Shown here: positions 26,817 through 35,932 of the stretch, one piece after another
Position numbering within the stretch: the stretch's first letter is position 1
Layout of the letters: each line of letters opens with the position of its first letter
From: an uncultured Lachnospiraceae bacterium
GTDB lineage: Bacteria; Bacillota; Clostridia; Lachnospirales; Lachnospiraceae
NCBI GenBank assembly: GCA_900550475.1
Contig: URSA01000009.1
Location: forward strand, 65,209 to 129,208
Direction of reading: 5' to 3'
DNA length: 64,000 nt
Notes under the pieces: generated by a model
What the model was told of the DNA's origin: nothing
The model's database searches: none
The model's input: the letters and a program-made list of their open reading frames with translations, nothing else
Position numbers and translations under genes: made by a program

Positions 26817-27752
26817 ATGTTTACAAGAGAGATTTATTCGCTGCATTCCACCTACAGGGAAGATATGTCCATGGTGGGTTATCAGTTTGGAAAAGGGGAC
26901 AAGGCTGCCTGCATCGTGGGTGCGATCCGGGGCAACGAGATCCAGCAGATGTATATCTGCTCCCAGCTTGTGAAGGCGCTCAAGGAGCTGGAGAATAACG
27001 GCTGTATCAGCTCGGGCAAGCAGGTGCTTGTGATTCCCTGTGTCAATCCCTATTCCATGAATATCGGACAGAAGTTTTTCGGCGTGGAGCAGTCCGACAT
27101 CAACAGGATGTTCCCGGGAAACGCGAGGGGGGACACCACCTCGAGGATCGCGGCGGCGCTTTTGGAGGAGATCCGGGATTACACCTACGGCATCCAGTTT
27201 ACTTCCTTTTATATGCCGGGAGAATTTGTTCCCCATGTACGGATGATGAAGACCGGCTTCCAGAACACATCCCTTGCCAACCTGTTCGGTCTGCCCTATG
27301 TGGTGGTGCGAAAGCCCACCCCCATCGACACCAGAACGCTCAATTATAACTGGCAGGACGAGATGACGGCGGCGTTTTCCGTCTATACCAACAAGACGGC
27401 GGAGATCGATGAAAAGAGCAGCAGACAGGCGGTGGCGGCGGTGCTGCGTTTCCTGACCAGGATGGGCATCATCCGGTATGAGAGCCACAGCGGCTACATC
27501 AGCCATGTGATCATGGAGGAGGATCTGACGGATGTGCAGGCAAACTGCTCAGGCATTTTCAGGGGAATGGCGCAGCCGGCGGAGGATATCCGGTACGGAC
27601 AGCCCATGGCGGAGATCCTGGATCCGCGGGAGGGATATGTGAAGCAGACCATTCTGGCACCCACGGACGGAATCCTGTTTTTTGCCCACAAAGAAGCGCT
27701 GGTATCCCAGCATGATATCATCTATCGACTAATTCACAGACTGCATGAATAG
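26817..27752 (+). CDS. Aspartoacylase-family paralogue without zinc ligands
   Basis: The protein has 311 residues, the same length and overall layout as its upstream neighbour. At the zinc sites it reads AIRGNEIQQ instead of IHGDE (His to Arg, Asp to Asn) and IQFTSFY instead of IDVHASD (third His lost). The region of the catalytic Glu (MVLEMGLG) is also not conserved. The DINRMFPG motif is shared. It is probably a non-catalytic partner that could form a heterodimer with the active copy. AGAGGAGG lies before the ATG. Confidence 0.75.
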   Translation: MFTREIYSLHSTYREDMSMVGYQFGKGDKAACIVGAIRGNEIQQMYICSQLVKALKELENNGCISSGKQVLVIPCVNPYSMNIGQKFFGVEQSDINRMFPGNARGDTTSRIAAALLEEIRDYTYGIQFTSFYMPGEFVPHVRMMKTGFQNTSLANLFGLPYVVVRKPTPIDTRTLNYNWQDEMTAAFSVYTNKTAEIDEKSSRQAVAAVLRFLTRMGIIRYESHSGYISHVIMEEDLTDVQANCSGIFRGMAQPAEDIRYGQPMAEILDPREGYVKQTILAPTDGILFFAHKEALVSQHDIIYRLIHRLHE

Positions 27753-27760
27753 AAAAAATG

Positions 27761-27779
27761 TTGCAATGTGACATTGCAA
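27761..27779. promoter_or_regulatory. Perfect palindrome overlapping the purL -35 box
   Basis: TTGCAATG-TGA-CATTGCAA is a perfect 8-bp inverted repeat; its right arm contains the -35 box. It is a good operator candidate and does not look like the Bacillus PurBox. Confidence 0.55.
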
Positions 27780-27802
27780 GGAAGAAAAAGGTCTTGTATA
27801 AT
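27774..27802 (+). promoter_or_regulatory. Promoter of purL
   Basis: TTGCAA (27774-27779) and a perfect TATAAT (27797-27802) are separated by 17 bases. Confidence 0.75.
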
Positions 27803-27817
27803 AGGAAGCGATTATAC

Positions 27818-27868
27818 GGCAATTTGTGTTGCGGACGCCGCAAATATGCCTTGACAAAAAGCGTCTGC
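27818..27868 (+). promoter_or_regulatory. Structured purL leader with alternative hairpins
   Basis: One hairpin pairs GGCA.ATTT..GCGG (27818-27834) with CCGCAAAT.TGCC (27838-27850). An alternative pairs GCGGACGC (27831-27838) with GCGTCTGC (27861-27868), just before the ribosome site at 27873. The two exclude each other. No known riboswitch consensus is recognised. Confidence 0.4.
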
Positions 27869-27883
27869 GGAATGGAGATTATC

Positions 27884-30800
27884 ATGGGACACGTTAGACG
27901 AATCTACGTCGAAAAGAAGGAGCCGTTTGCCGTAAAGGCGAAGGAGCTGCATGAGGAACTGAAAAACTATCTGGGCATTACCGGGATAAGCAAGGTGCGG
28001 GAGCTGATCCGCTATGATGTGGAGAATATTTCCGACGAGACCTTTGCGCGGGCATGCCGCACCGTTTTTTCGGAGCCGCCTGTGGACGACCTGTACGAGG
28101 AGACGCTTCCCGCAGGATCGGAGGATCGTATTTTCAGCGTAGAGTTTCTGCCGGGACAGTTTGACCAGAGAGCGGACTCTGCGGTACAGTGTGTGAAGTT
28201 CCTCAAGGAGGACGAGGAGCCGATCATCAGAACGGCAGTTACCTATGTGATCTCAGGAGAGATATCCGACGATGAATTTGCAAGGATCAAGGCATACTGC
28301 ATCAACCCGGTGGATTCCAGGGAGACGGATCTGGTGAAGCCGGATACCCTTGTGACGGTGTTCGAGGAGCCGGCGGATGTGAAGGTGTTCACGGGCTTTT
28401 CCACTATGCCGGAGAACGAGCTCAGGGAGCTGTACGATTCTCTGGGACTTGCCATGACCTTCAAGGATTTCAAGCATATCCAGCATTATTTTGCGGGCGA
28501 GGAGCACAGAGATCCCACCATGACGGAGATCCGCGTGTTAGATACCTACTGGTCAGACCACTGCCGTCACACCACGTTCTCCACGGAGCTTAAGGATGTG
28601 ACCTTTGGAGAGGGCTATTACAAGGAGCCCATCGAGACCACCTACCAGAGCTATCTGGACACCAGAGAGGAGATTTTTGCGGGGAGAGAGGACAAGTTTG
28701 TCTGCCTGATGGATCTGGCGCTCATGGCGATGCGCAAATTGAAGAAGGACGGAAAGCTGGACGACATGGAGCAGTCGGACGAGATCAACGCCTGCTCGGT
28801 GGTGGTTCCGGTGGAAATGGAATATGACGGCGAGAGAGTGACGGAGGAGTGGCTGGTGTTCTTCAAGAACGAGACCCACAACCACCCCACGGAGATCGAG
28901 CCTTTCGGCGGCGCTGCGACCTGTCTGGGCGGCGCGATCCGCGATCCGCTTTCGGGGCGCGGCTATGTATATCAGGCAATGCGTGTGACCGGTGCGGCAG
29001 ATCCCACGGTTCCCGTGTCCGAGACGCTGCACGGCAAGCTGTCCCAGAAGAAGCTGGTCAGGGGCGCGGCTGCGGGGTACTCCTCCTACGGAAACCAGAT
29101 CGGTCTGGCAACCGGATATGTAAAAGAAATTTATCATCCCGATTATGTGGCAAAGAGAATGGAGATCGGTGCGGTGATGGGCGCAGCGCCCAGAAAGAAC
29201 GTGATCCGCGAGACCTCCGATCCCGGGGACATCATCATTCTTCTGGGCGGGCGCACGGGACGCGACGGCTGCGGCGGCGCTACCGGCTCCTCCAAGGTAC
29301 ATACGGATACTTCCATTGAGACCTGCGGCGCAGAGGTGCAGAAGGGCAATGCACCCACGGAGAGAAAGATCCAGAGATTGTTCCGCAGGGAAGAGGTCAG
29401 CAGACTGATCAAGAAATGTAACGACTTCGGCGCAGGCGGCGTCTCCGTTGCCATCGGTGAGCTGGCGGACGGACTGACCGTGGATCTTGACAAGGTGCCG
29501 AAGAAGTATGCGGGTCTGGACGGCACGGAGCTTGCAATCTCCGAATCCCAGGAGCGTATGGCGGTAGTGGTGGATCCCAAGGATGTGGACACCTTCCTTG
29601 CCTATGCTGCGGAGGAAAATCTGGAGGCGGTTCCGGTGGCAGTGGTGACAAAGGAGCCCAGACTGGTACTCAACTGGAGGGGCAGGGATATCGTCAATCT
29701 GTCAAGAGCCTTCCTCGATACCAACGGCGCCCATCAGGAGACCTCCGTTGTGGTGGATATCCCGGATGAAGCGGACAATTATCTGGATAAGATTGCGATT
29801 CCCGCAGTGGCGGAGAAGCTGGAGAAAGAGGATGTAAAGGGGGCATGGCTTGCCCTTCTTAAGGATCTGAATGTCTGCTCCCAGAAGGGGCTTGTGGAGA
29901 TGTTCGACTCCTCCATCGGCGCAGCCAGCGTGCTGATGCCCTACGGCGGCAAGTACCAGCTCACGGAGACACAGACCATGGTGGCAAAGCTTCCGGTGCT
30001 CAAGGGAAAGACGGATACCGTGACCATGATGAGCTACGGCTTTGATCCGTACCTGTCCTCATGGAGCCCCTACCACGGCGCGGTGTACGCGGTGACGGAA
30101 TCCATGGCGAAGATCGTGGCAGCCGGCGGTGACTACAAGAAGATACGTTTTACATTTCAGGAATATTTCAGGCGCATGACGGCGGATCCCGAGCGCTGGA
30201 GTCAGCCTTTTGCCGCACTTCTGGGCGCATATGACGCACAGATCGGCTACGGACTGCCCTCCATCGGCGGCAAGGATTCCATGTCGGGAACCTTCAACCA
30301 GATCGATGTGCCGCCTACGCTGGTATCCTTTGCGGTGGATGTGGCAAAATGCGGCGACATCATCACGCCGGAGTTGAAGAAGGCGGGCAGCAGGCTGGTT
30401 CGCTTTGAGATCGAGAAGGATGATTATGATGTGCCGGTTTACGAGAAGGTAATGGAGCTGTACGACAAGATCGCGGCGCTGATCGCGGACAAGGTGATCC
30501 TTTCCGCCTATGCCACGGATGCAAACGGCGTTGCGGCGGCGGTTTCCAAGATGGCGTTCGGAAACGGTCTGGGCGTGAAGGTGGATCCGGAGATCTCTGC
30601 GGATTTCCTGTTTGAGAACGGAATCGGCGATATTGTGGCGGAGATCGATGCGGACAGACTCTCCGATCTGGAGCGCTCCGAGGCAGAGTACACCATATTT
30701 GCAACGGTGACGGAGGAACCCGTCTTTGAGGCGGCGGGCGCGCAGATTTCCATGGAGGAGGCGCTTGCGGCATGGAAGGGAACCCTTGAGAGGGTATTCC

Positions 30801-31684
30801 CCACCAGGGCGGTAAAGGACACCACCCTCATCGAGACAAAGATATACCGCGCGGACAGCATTTTTGTATGCAGGCACAAGGTGGCAAAGCCCACCGTGTT
30901 TATACCGGTATTCCCGGGAACCAACTGCGAGTACGACAGCACAAAGGCATTTGAGCGGGCGGGCGCAAAGGTGGTGACCAAGGTGTTCCGAAACCTGACA
31001 GCGGAGGATATCCGGGATTCCGTGACGGAGTTTGAGAAAGCCATCGATCAGGCGCAGATCATCATGTTCCCCGGCGGCTTCTCTGCCGGAGATGAGCCGG
31101 ACGGCTCCGCCAAGTTCTTTGCAACCGCATTCCGGAACGAGAAGCTGAAGGAGGCGGTGAGCAGGCTTTTGCAGGAGCGGGACGGACTGGCACTGGGAAT
31201 CTGCAACGGCTTCCAGGCATTGATCAAGCTGGGGCTTGTGCCGTTCGGTGAGATCACGGGACAGACGGAGGATTCCCCTACGCTGACCTTCAATACCATC
31301 AACCGCCATATCTCCAAGATGGTCTACACCAAGGTGGTATCCAACAAGTCTCCCTGGCTGCAGGGAGCGGTACCGGGACAGACCTATTGCAGCCCGGCAT
31401 CCCACGGAGAGGGCCGTTTTGTGGCGAAGAAGGAATGGATCGACAGACTGTTTGCAAACGGACAGGTGGCGACCCAGTACGCGGATCCTTACGGTAATGT
31501 CTCCATGGATGAGGAGTGGAACGTGAACGGTTCCTATGCCGCCATCGAGGGTATCACCTCGCCGGACGGCAGATGCTTCGGAAAGATGGCACATGCGGAG
31601 AGAAGGGACCGCGCCGTGGCGATGAACATCTACGGCGAGCAGGATCTCAGGATCTTCGAGAGCGGTGTGGCATACTTCAAATAA
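27884..31684 (+). CDS. purL: Phosphoribosylformylglycinamidine synthase, single-chain
   Basis: This 1266-residue enzyme of purine synthesis converts FGAR, glutamine and ATP to FGAM. It is the large one-chain form with an N-terminal PurS-like part, two AIRS-type halves and a C-terminal glutaminase. Seen: WSDHCRHTTF near residue 223, KNETHNHPTEIEPFGGAAT near 330, a second-half GGKDSMSGTF, and the class I amidotransferase triad in GICNGFQAL (Cys) and SHGEGRF (His, Glu). The ATG at 27884 follows AATGGAGATT. It has its own promoter and is followed by a hairpin. Confidence 0.96.
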   Translation: MGHVRRIYVEKKEPFAVKAKELHEELKNYLGITGISKVRELIRYDVENISDETFARACRTVFSEPPVDDLYEETLPAGSEDRIFSVEFLPGQFDQRADSAVQCVKFLKEDEEPIIRTAVTYVISGEISDDEFARIKAYCINPVDSRETDLVKPDTLVTVFEEPADVKVFTGFSTMPENELRELYDSLGLAMTFKDFKHIQHYFAGEEHRDPTMTEIRVLDTYWSDHCRHTTFSTELKDVTFGEGYYKEPIETTYQSYLDTREEIFAGREDKFVCLMDLALMAMRKLKKDGKLDDMEQSDEINACSVVVPVEMEYDGERVTEEWLVFFKNETHNHPTEIEPFGGAATCLGGAIRDPLSGRGYVYQAMRVTGAADPTVPVSETLHGKLSQKKLVRGAAAGYSSYGNQIGLATGYVKEIYHPDYVAKRMEIGAVMGAAPRKNVIRETSDPGDIIILLGGRTGRDGCGGATGSSKVHTDTSIETCGAEVQKGNAPTERKIQRLFRREEVSRLIKKCNDFGAGGVSVAIGELADGLTVDLDKVPKKYAGLDGTELAISESQERMAVVVDPKDVDTFLAYAAEENLEAVPVAVVTKEPRLVLNWRGRDIVNLSRAFLDTNGAHQETSVVVDIPDEADNYLDKIAIPAVAEKLEKEDVKGAWLALLKDLNVCSQKGLVEMFDSSIGAASVLMPYGGKYQLTETQTMVAKLPVLKGKTDTVTMMSYGFDPYLSSWSPYHGAVYAVTESMAKIVAAGGDYKKIRFTFQEYFRRMTADPERWSQPFAALLGAYDAQIGYGLPSIGGKDSMSGTFNQIDVPPTLVSFAVDVAKCGDIITPELKKAGSRLVRFEIEKDDYDVPVYEKVMELYDKIAALIADKVILSAYATDANGVAAAVSKMAFGNGLGVKVDPEISADFLFENGIGDIVAEIDADRLSDLERSEAEYTIFATVTEEPVFEAAGAQISMEEALAAWKGTLERVFPTRAVKDTTLIETKIYRADSIFVCRHKVAKPTVFIPVFPGTNCEYDSTKAFERAGAKVVTKVFRNLTAEDIRDSVTEFEKAIDQAQIIMFPGGFSAGDEPDGSAKFFATAFRNEKLKEAVSRLLQERDGLALGICNGFQALIKLGLVPFGEITGQTEDSPTLTFNTINRHISKMVYTKVVSNKSPWLQGAVPGQTYCSPASHGEGRFVAKKEWIDRLFANGQVATQYADPYGNVSMDEEWNVNGSYAAIEGITSPDGRCFGKMAHAERRDRAVAMNIYGEQDLRIFESGVAYFK

Positions 31685-31707
31685 GCGGTATCGTGTTTAT
31701 ACAAACG

Positions 31708-31741
31708 GAACCTCGGGACGCAAAGGAGCATCCCGGGGTTC
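31708..31741 (+). terminator. Hairpin after purL
   Basis: GAACC.CGGGA pairs with TCCCG.GGTTC around a 12-base loop. There is no T-run, so termination may be partial. Confidence 0.5.
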
Positions 31742-31780
31742 TGCACGGCTAAAAATCTTTTCATGAGGAGGAAAAAATTT

Positions 31781-33328
31781 ATGTACGGAACGATCTGGGC
31801 ACTGCTGCCTCCCGTGGTAGCAATCGTGCTGGCACTCATCACAAAGGAGGTTTATTCCTCACTGTTTATCGGAATTGTTACGGGAGCGTTGATCTATACC
31901 GGATTCTCTCCCATCGGCACGCTGGACGCCATTATCAACGAGGGCTTTATCCAGTCCGTTGCGGATGCGTGGAACATCGGTATCTTTATGTTTCTGATCC
32001 TGCTTGGCACCATGGTGGCGCTGATGAACAAGGCAGGAGGATCCGCCGCTTTCGGCGCGTGGGCGAAGAAGCATGTAAAGACCAGAGTGGGCGCGCTTTT
32101 GGCCACCTTCCTTCTGGGTGTGCTGATTTTTGTGGACGATTATTTCAACTGCCTTACCGTGGGTTCGGTTATGCTGCCGGTGACGGACGGGCATAAGATC
32201 TCCCGTGCAAAGCTGTCCTATATCATTGACGCTACGGCAGCGCCGATCTGTATGATCGCGCCGATCTCCTCATGGGCGGCAGCGGTTTCCGGCATGGTGG
32301 ACGAGGGCGTCTACTCCGGTATCGAGCTGTTTGTGCGGGCGATTCCCTACAATTATTATTCTTTACTGACCATCGTGTTTGTGATTGCACTCACCCTGAT
32401 GAAGGTTGATTATGGCCCCATGAGACGGCATGAAAACAACGCCATCGAGAAGGGGGATCTCTTCACGGAGGGAGAGAAGGTGGCAAATGCGGACGAGGCA
32501 CCCAAGGGAAATCCTAAGGGAAAGGTGATCGATCTGCTGCTTCCCGTTGCAGTTCTGATTGTCTGCTGTGTGATCGGCATGATCTATGTGGGAGGCTTCT
32601 TTAGCGGAACCGGCTTTGTGGAAGCCTTCGGCGATACGGACGCATCCATCGGTCTGCCGTGGGGATCCCTGATTGCCCTGATTTTTACCATCGTGTATTT
32701 CATGTGCCGCAGACTGGTTTCCTTCAGGGAGGCGATGAACTGTCTGACACAGGGCTTTAACGCCATGGTTCCCGCCATGCTGATTTTGACCTTTGCCGTG
32801 ACCCTTAAGACCATGACGGGGCTTCTGGGAGCGGATGTGTATGTGGCAGGGCTGATGCAGGGCGCCAGCGCGGGACTTACCAACATGCTGCCCGCCATCA
32901 TCTTCCTTGTTGCCTGTTTCCTGGCGTTTGCTTCGGGAACCAGCTGGGGAACCTTCGGTATCCTGATCCCCATTGTGATCGGCGTGTTCACGGATCCCGT
33001 GACCGGCGCTGTGGTGGCAGGTGCGGACAAGCTCATTATCATCGGCGTTTCTGCCTGCCTTGCGGGTGCGGTGATGGGAGATCACTGTTCGCCGATCTCC
33101 GATACGACCATTATGGCGTCTGCGGGCGCACAGTGTAATCACATAAACCATGTTTCCACACAGGTGCCCTACGTGCTGACAGTGGCTGCCATCTCCTTTA
33201 TCTGTTTTGTGGTTGCGGGCTTTGTGCAGAATGCCATTGTGGGACTTGCGGTCGGAATCCTGCTGATCGTGGCGACCCTGTTTGTGATCCGTAAATTGCA
33301 GAAAAACAAAGAAGGAAGCAAAGCATGA
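31781..33328 (+). CDS. NhaC-family Na+/H+ antiporter-like transporter
   Basis: The protein has 515 residues with about twelve membrane segments in the NhaC pattern, including FLILLGTMVALMNKAGG near residue 75, VDDYFNCLTVGSVMLPVTD near 115 and FASGTSWGTFGILIPI near 390. It may exchange Na+ for protons or carry a small organic ion, as some members do. The ATG at 31781 has AGGAGG nine bases upstream; the upstream ATG at 31763 overlaps that site and is unlikely. The stop overlaps the next start (ATGA). Confidence 0.9.
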   Translation: MYGTIWALLPPVVAIVLALITKEVYSSLFIGIVTGALIYTGFSPIGTLDAIINEGFIQSVADAWNIGIFMFLILLGTMVALMNKAGGSAAFGAWAKKHVKTRVGALLATFLLGVLIFVDDYFNCLTVGSVMLPVTDGHKISRAKLSYIIDATAAPICMIAPISSWAAAVSGMVDEGVYSGIELFVRAIPYNYYSLLTIVFVIALTLMKVDYGPMRRHENNAIEKGDLFTEGEKVANADEAPKGNPKGKVIDLLLPVAVLIVCCVIGMIYVGGFFSGTGFVEAFGDTDASIGLPWGSLIALIFTIVYFMCRRLVSFREAMNCLTQGFNAMVPAMLILTFAVTLKTMTGLLGADVYVAGLMQGASAGLTNMLPAIIFLVACFLAFASGTSWGTFGILIPIVIGVFTDPVTGAVVAGADKLIIIGVSACLAGAVMGDHCSPISDTTIMASAGAQCNHINHVSTQVPYVLTVAAISFICFVVAGFVQNAIVGLAVGILLIVATLFVIRKLQKNKEGSKA

Positions 33329-34809
33329 AAGTATTTGATTTCAGAGACACACCCGGGGAAAAGCAGGATGCGGTCTGCACCTACACCACGGTGTATTCGG
33401 ATGCCGGGGAGGCGTCCGCAGCGCAGCCCATTCTGCTTTTAAAGAACAGGGAGCGGAAGTGGAGCCATCACTCCTGCGGCGTGTTTACAAACCAGAGCAA
33501 GCAGACGGCGTTTGAATTTAAAGAGGATGACGGGAGCGCCTTTGCGGATATCCTGCAGGTGGATGCCCGCTTTGTCAGTCTGGTCAAATGGCTGGGAGAG
33601 AACCATATCAATGTGCGGCTTTCCGGCGAGAACAGGGAGGACGGCTATGCGGTCTACAAGATCAGGGAGACTGCCTTCGGCGGTGCCACAAAGCTCTCGG
33701 CGGAGGACGGCTTCTTACAGTTTATGATCGACAGGCTTTTGGCCTCGGACGCACCCGCGCCCGAAGCCGAAGAGGAAGAGGAGGATGTGGAAGGCGACGA
33801 TATGAAGCTGACCAGCATCCAGAGCATTTCGGACTTCTTAAACTGCGCGGGCAGAACGTTGCCGGAGAACATCAGGCAGTGGGCAAGAAGAAATCTGGCG
33901 GTGGCGCGCTCTCATGAGGTGTCGCCGGAGGAGCGCAGGCATGCCCAGAGGGCACTGTCCTTAATGATGAGCATTCAGTGGAGGAGCAATTACTTTGAGG
34001 CGATTGATCCCACAGAGGCAAGGCGGATTCTGGATGAGGAGCTGTACGGCATGGAGCGGGTAAAGCAGCGAATCATCGAGACCATCATCCAGATCAACCG
34101 CACCCACACGCTGCCGGCTTACGGCATTCTTCTGGTGGGGCCTGCGGGAACCGGAAAATCCCAGATCGCCTATGCGGTTGCCAGAATTTTAAAGCTGCCG
34201 TGGACGACTCTTGACATGAGCTCCATCAGCGACCCGGAGCAGCTTACCGGAAGCTCCCGGATCTATGCAAACGCCAAGCCGGGCATGATCATGGAGGCGT
34301 TCTCCATGGCGGGGGAATCCAATCTGGTATTCATTATCAACGAGCTGGACAAGGCTGCCTCCGGGAAGGGAAACGGCAATCCGGCGGATGTGCTTCTGAC
34401 CCTGCTTGATAATCTTGGATTTACGGACAATTATATAGAGTGTACGGTGCCCACGGTGGGCGTCTATCCCATTGCCACCGCCAATGACAAGAGCCTGATC
34501 AGCGCGCCGCTGATGTCGCGGTTTGCGGTGATCGAGATCCCGGATTACACGGCGGAGGAAAAGAAGATCATTTTCTCAAGGTTTGCCCTGCCCAAGGTAT
34601 TGCAGCGCATGGGTATGAAGCAGGAGGAATGTACGGTGACGGAGGACGGACTCTGCGCCGTGGCGGCAAAGTATGAGGACGCCACCGGCATCAGAGGACT
34701 GGAGCAGGCGGCGGAGCATATTGCGGCGCATGCGCTCTACCGGATCGAGGCGGAGCATGTGGCTTCCGTGACATTTGACGGGGACGCCGTGCGCGCGCTT
34801 CTGGTGTAG
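33325..34809 (+). CDS. Lon-like AAA+ ATPase without protease domain
   Basis: This 494-residue protein has an N-terminal part of about 150 residues with no known domain, an acidic linker (APEAEEEEEDVEGDD), then a helical stretch and a Lon-type AAA+ module. Walker A is GPAGTGKSQ near residue 272. The Walker B region reads LVFIINELDKAA, with Asn where Lon proteins have Asp (LLDEIDK). The C-terminal lid follows (GIRGLEQAAEHIAAHAL), but there is no Ser-Lys protease domain. It may remodel proteins rather than degrade them. It overlaps the transporter upstream by four bases. Confidence 0.8.
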   Translation: MKVFDFRDTPGEKQDAVCTYTTVYSDAGEASAAQPILLLKNRERKWSHHSCGVFTNQSKQTAFEFKEDDGSAFADILQVDARFVSLVKWLGENHINVRLSGENREDGYAVYKIRETAFGGATKLSAEDGFLQFMIDRLLASDAPAPEAEEEEEDVEGDDMKLTSIQSISDFLNCAGRTLPENIRQWARRNLAVARSHEVSPEERRHAQRALSLMMSIQWRSNYFEAIDPTEARRILDEELYGMERVKQRIIETIIQINRTHTLPAYGILLVGPAGTGKSQIAYAVARILKLPWTTLDMSSISDPEQLTGSSRIYANAKPGMIMEAFSMAGESNLVFIINELDKAASGKGNGNPADVLLTLLDNLGFTDNYIECTVPTVGVYPIATANDKSLISAPLMSRFAVIEIPDYTAEEKKIIFSRFALPKVLQRMGMKQEECTVTEDGLCAVAAKYEDATGIRGLEQAAEHIAAHALYRIEAEHVASVTFDGDAVRALLV

Positions 34810-34840
34810 CAGGAAAAGAACGCAGAGAGAGGGGTAAACG

Positions 34841-35932
34841 ATGAAGGTAGTATTGCAGAACCTGACGAAAAAATTTCCGAACCGCAACAAGAAGGCGGCG
34901 GATGTCATAGCGGTGAACAATTTCAATTTTGAGATCCCGGACGGAAAGCTGGTGGGGCTTCTGGGGCCTTCGGGCTGCGGAAAAAGCACCATGCTCTTTA
35001 TGGTCTGCGGATTACAGAAGCCCACCGAGGGAAAAATCTTTTTCGGGGATATGGATGTGACGGAGCTGCCCCCCGAAAACAGGGGCGTGGGCGTGGTGTT
35101 CCAGAATTATGCGCTCTACCCCCACATGACCGTGCGGCAGAACATCATTTTTCCGCTCCAGAACCTGAAGGGAGCGGAGAAGCTCTCCAAGGAGGAGATG
35201 GAGAAGCGCGCGCTGGAGGCGGCAAAGCTGGTACAGATCGAGCAGCTCATGGACAGAAGGCCAAGCGAGCTTTCCGGCGGGCAGCAGCAGAGAGTAGCGA
35301 TCGCCCGCGCCATGGTCAAGATGCCGGATGTGCTTTTGCTGGATGAGCCTCTGTCCAATCTGGACGCCAGACTGCGCCTGCAGACAAGGGAGGAGATCAG
35401 GCGGATCCAGAAGGAGACGGGAATCACCACCATTTTTGTCACCCATGACCAGGAAGAGGCAATGAGCATTTCCGATATGATCGTGGTGATGAAGGAGGGC
35501 GTGGTGCAGCAGATGGGCAAGCCGCAGGAGGTCTATGACAATCCGGGGAACCTGTTTGTGGCAAAATTCCTTGGAACGCCGCCCATCAACCTGTTTTCCG
35601 GCAGAGTGGAGGCAGGAAAGCTGTGGATCGGCAAGGAGCCGGTGCTTGCGGTGGGCGATGTGAAGAGCGGGGATGTGACCGTCGGCATCCGGCCGGAGGG
35701 CTTTGTGCCGAAGGCGGACGGCGCTTTCGGGTGCAGCCTGTCCAGAGTGGAAGTGATGGGAAGGGACATCAGCGTGGTGTCCACCCATGAGGCGTCCCAG
35801 AATCCCACGATCCGTGCCATCATTGACGCGGAGGAGATGCCGGACGCAGGCGCAGCGGAGGTGCGGTTTGACTTGAAGCCCTCCAAGGTGCTTTTATTTG
35901 ACAATCAGACAGGAGAGAGGATCTATGTGTAA
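34841..35932 (+). CDS. Sugar ABC transporter ATPase, MsmK/UgpC/MalK type
   Basis: This ATPase has 363 residues. Walker A is GPSGCGKST near residue 43, the Q-loop is in GVVFQNYALYPHM, the signature is LSGGQQQRVAIARA, Walker B is VLLLDEPLSNLDAR and the H-loop is FVTHDQEEAMSI. A C-terminal TOBE regulatory domain follows. It belongs with the permeases at 36697 and 37615. In Bacillus and Streptococcus, MsmX/MsmK ATPases serve several sugar systems, and the two uptake systems at 1040 and 16572 have none, so this protein may drive those too (inference). Confidence 0.93.
   Translation: MKVVLQNLTKKFPNRNKKAADVIAVNNFNFEIPDGKLVGLLGPSGCGKSTMLFMVCGLQKPTEGKIFFGDMDVTELPPENRGVGVVFQNYALYPHMTVRQNIIFPLQNLKGAEKLSKEEMEKRALEAAKLVQIEQLMDRRPSELSGGQQQRVAIARAMVKMPDVLLLDEPLSNLDARLRLQTREEIRRIQKETGITTIFVTHDQEEAMSISDMIVVMKEGVVQQMGKPQEVYDNPGNLFVAKFLGTPPINLFSGRVEAGKLWIGKEPVLAVGDVKSGDVTVGIRPEGFVPKADGAFGCSLSRVEVMGRDISVVSTHEASQNPTIRAIIDAEEMPDAGAAEVRFDLKPSKVLLFDNQTGERIYV

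Noticed and set aside
30059..31594. Minus-strand open frame of 511 codons opposite purL
   Set aside because: It is a shadow of the conserved PurL C-terminal half, including the amidotransferase triad.
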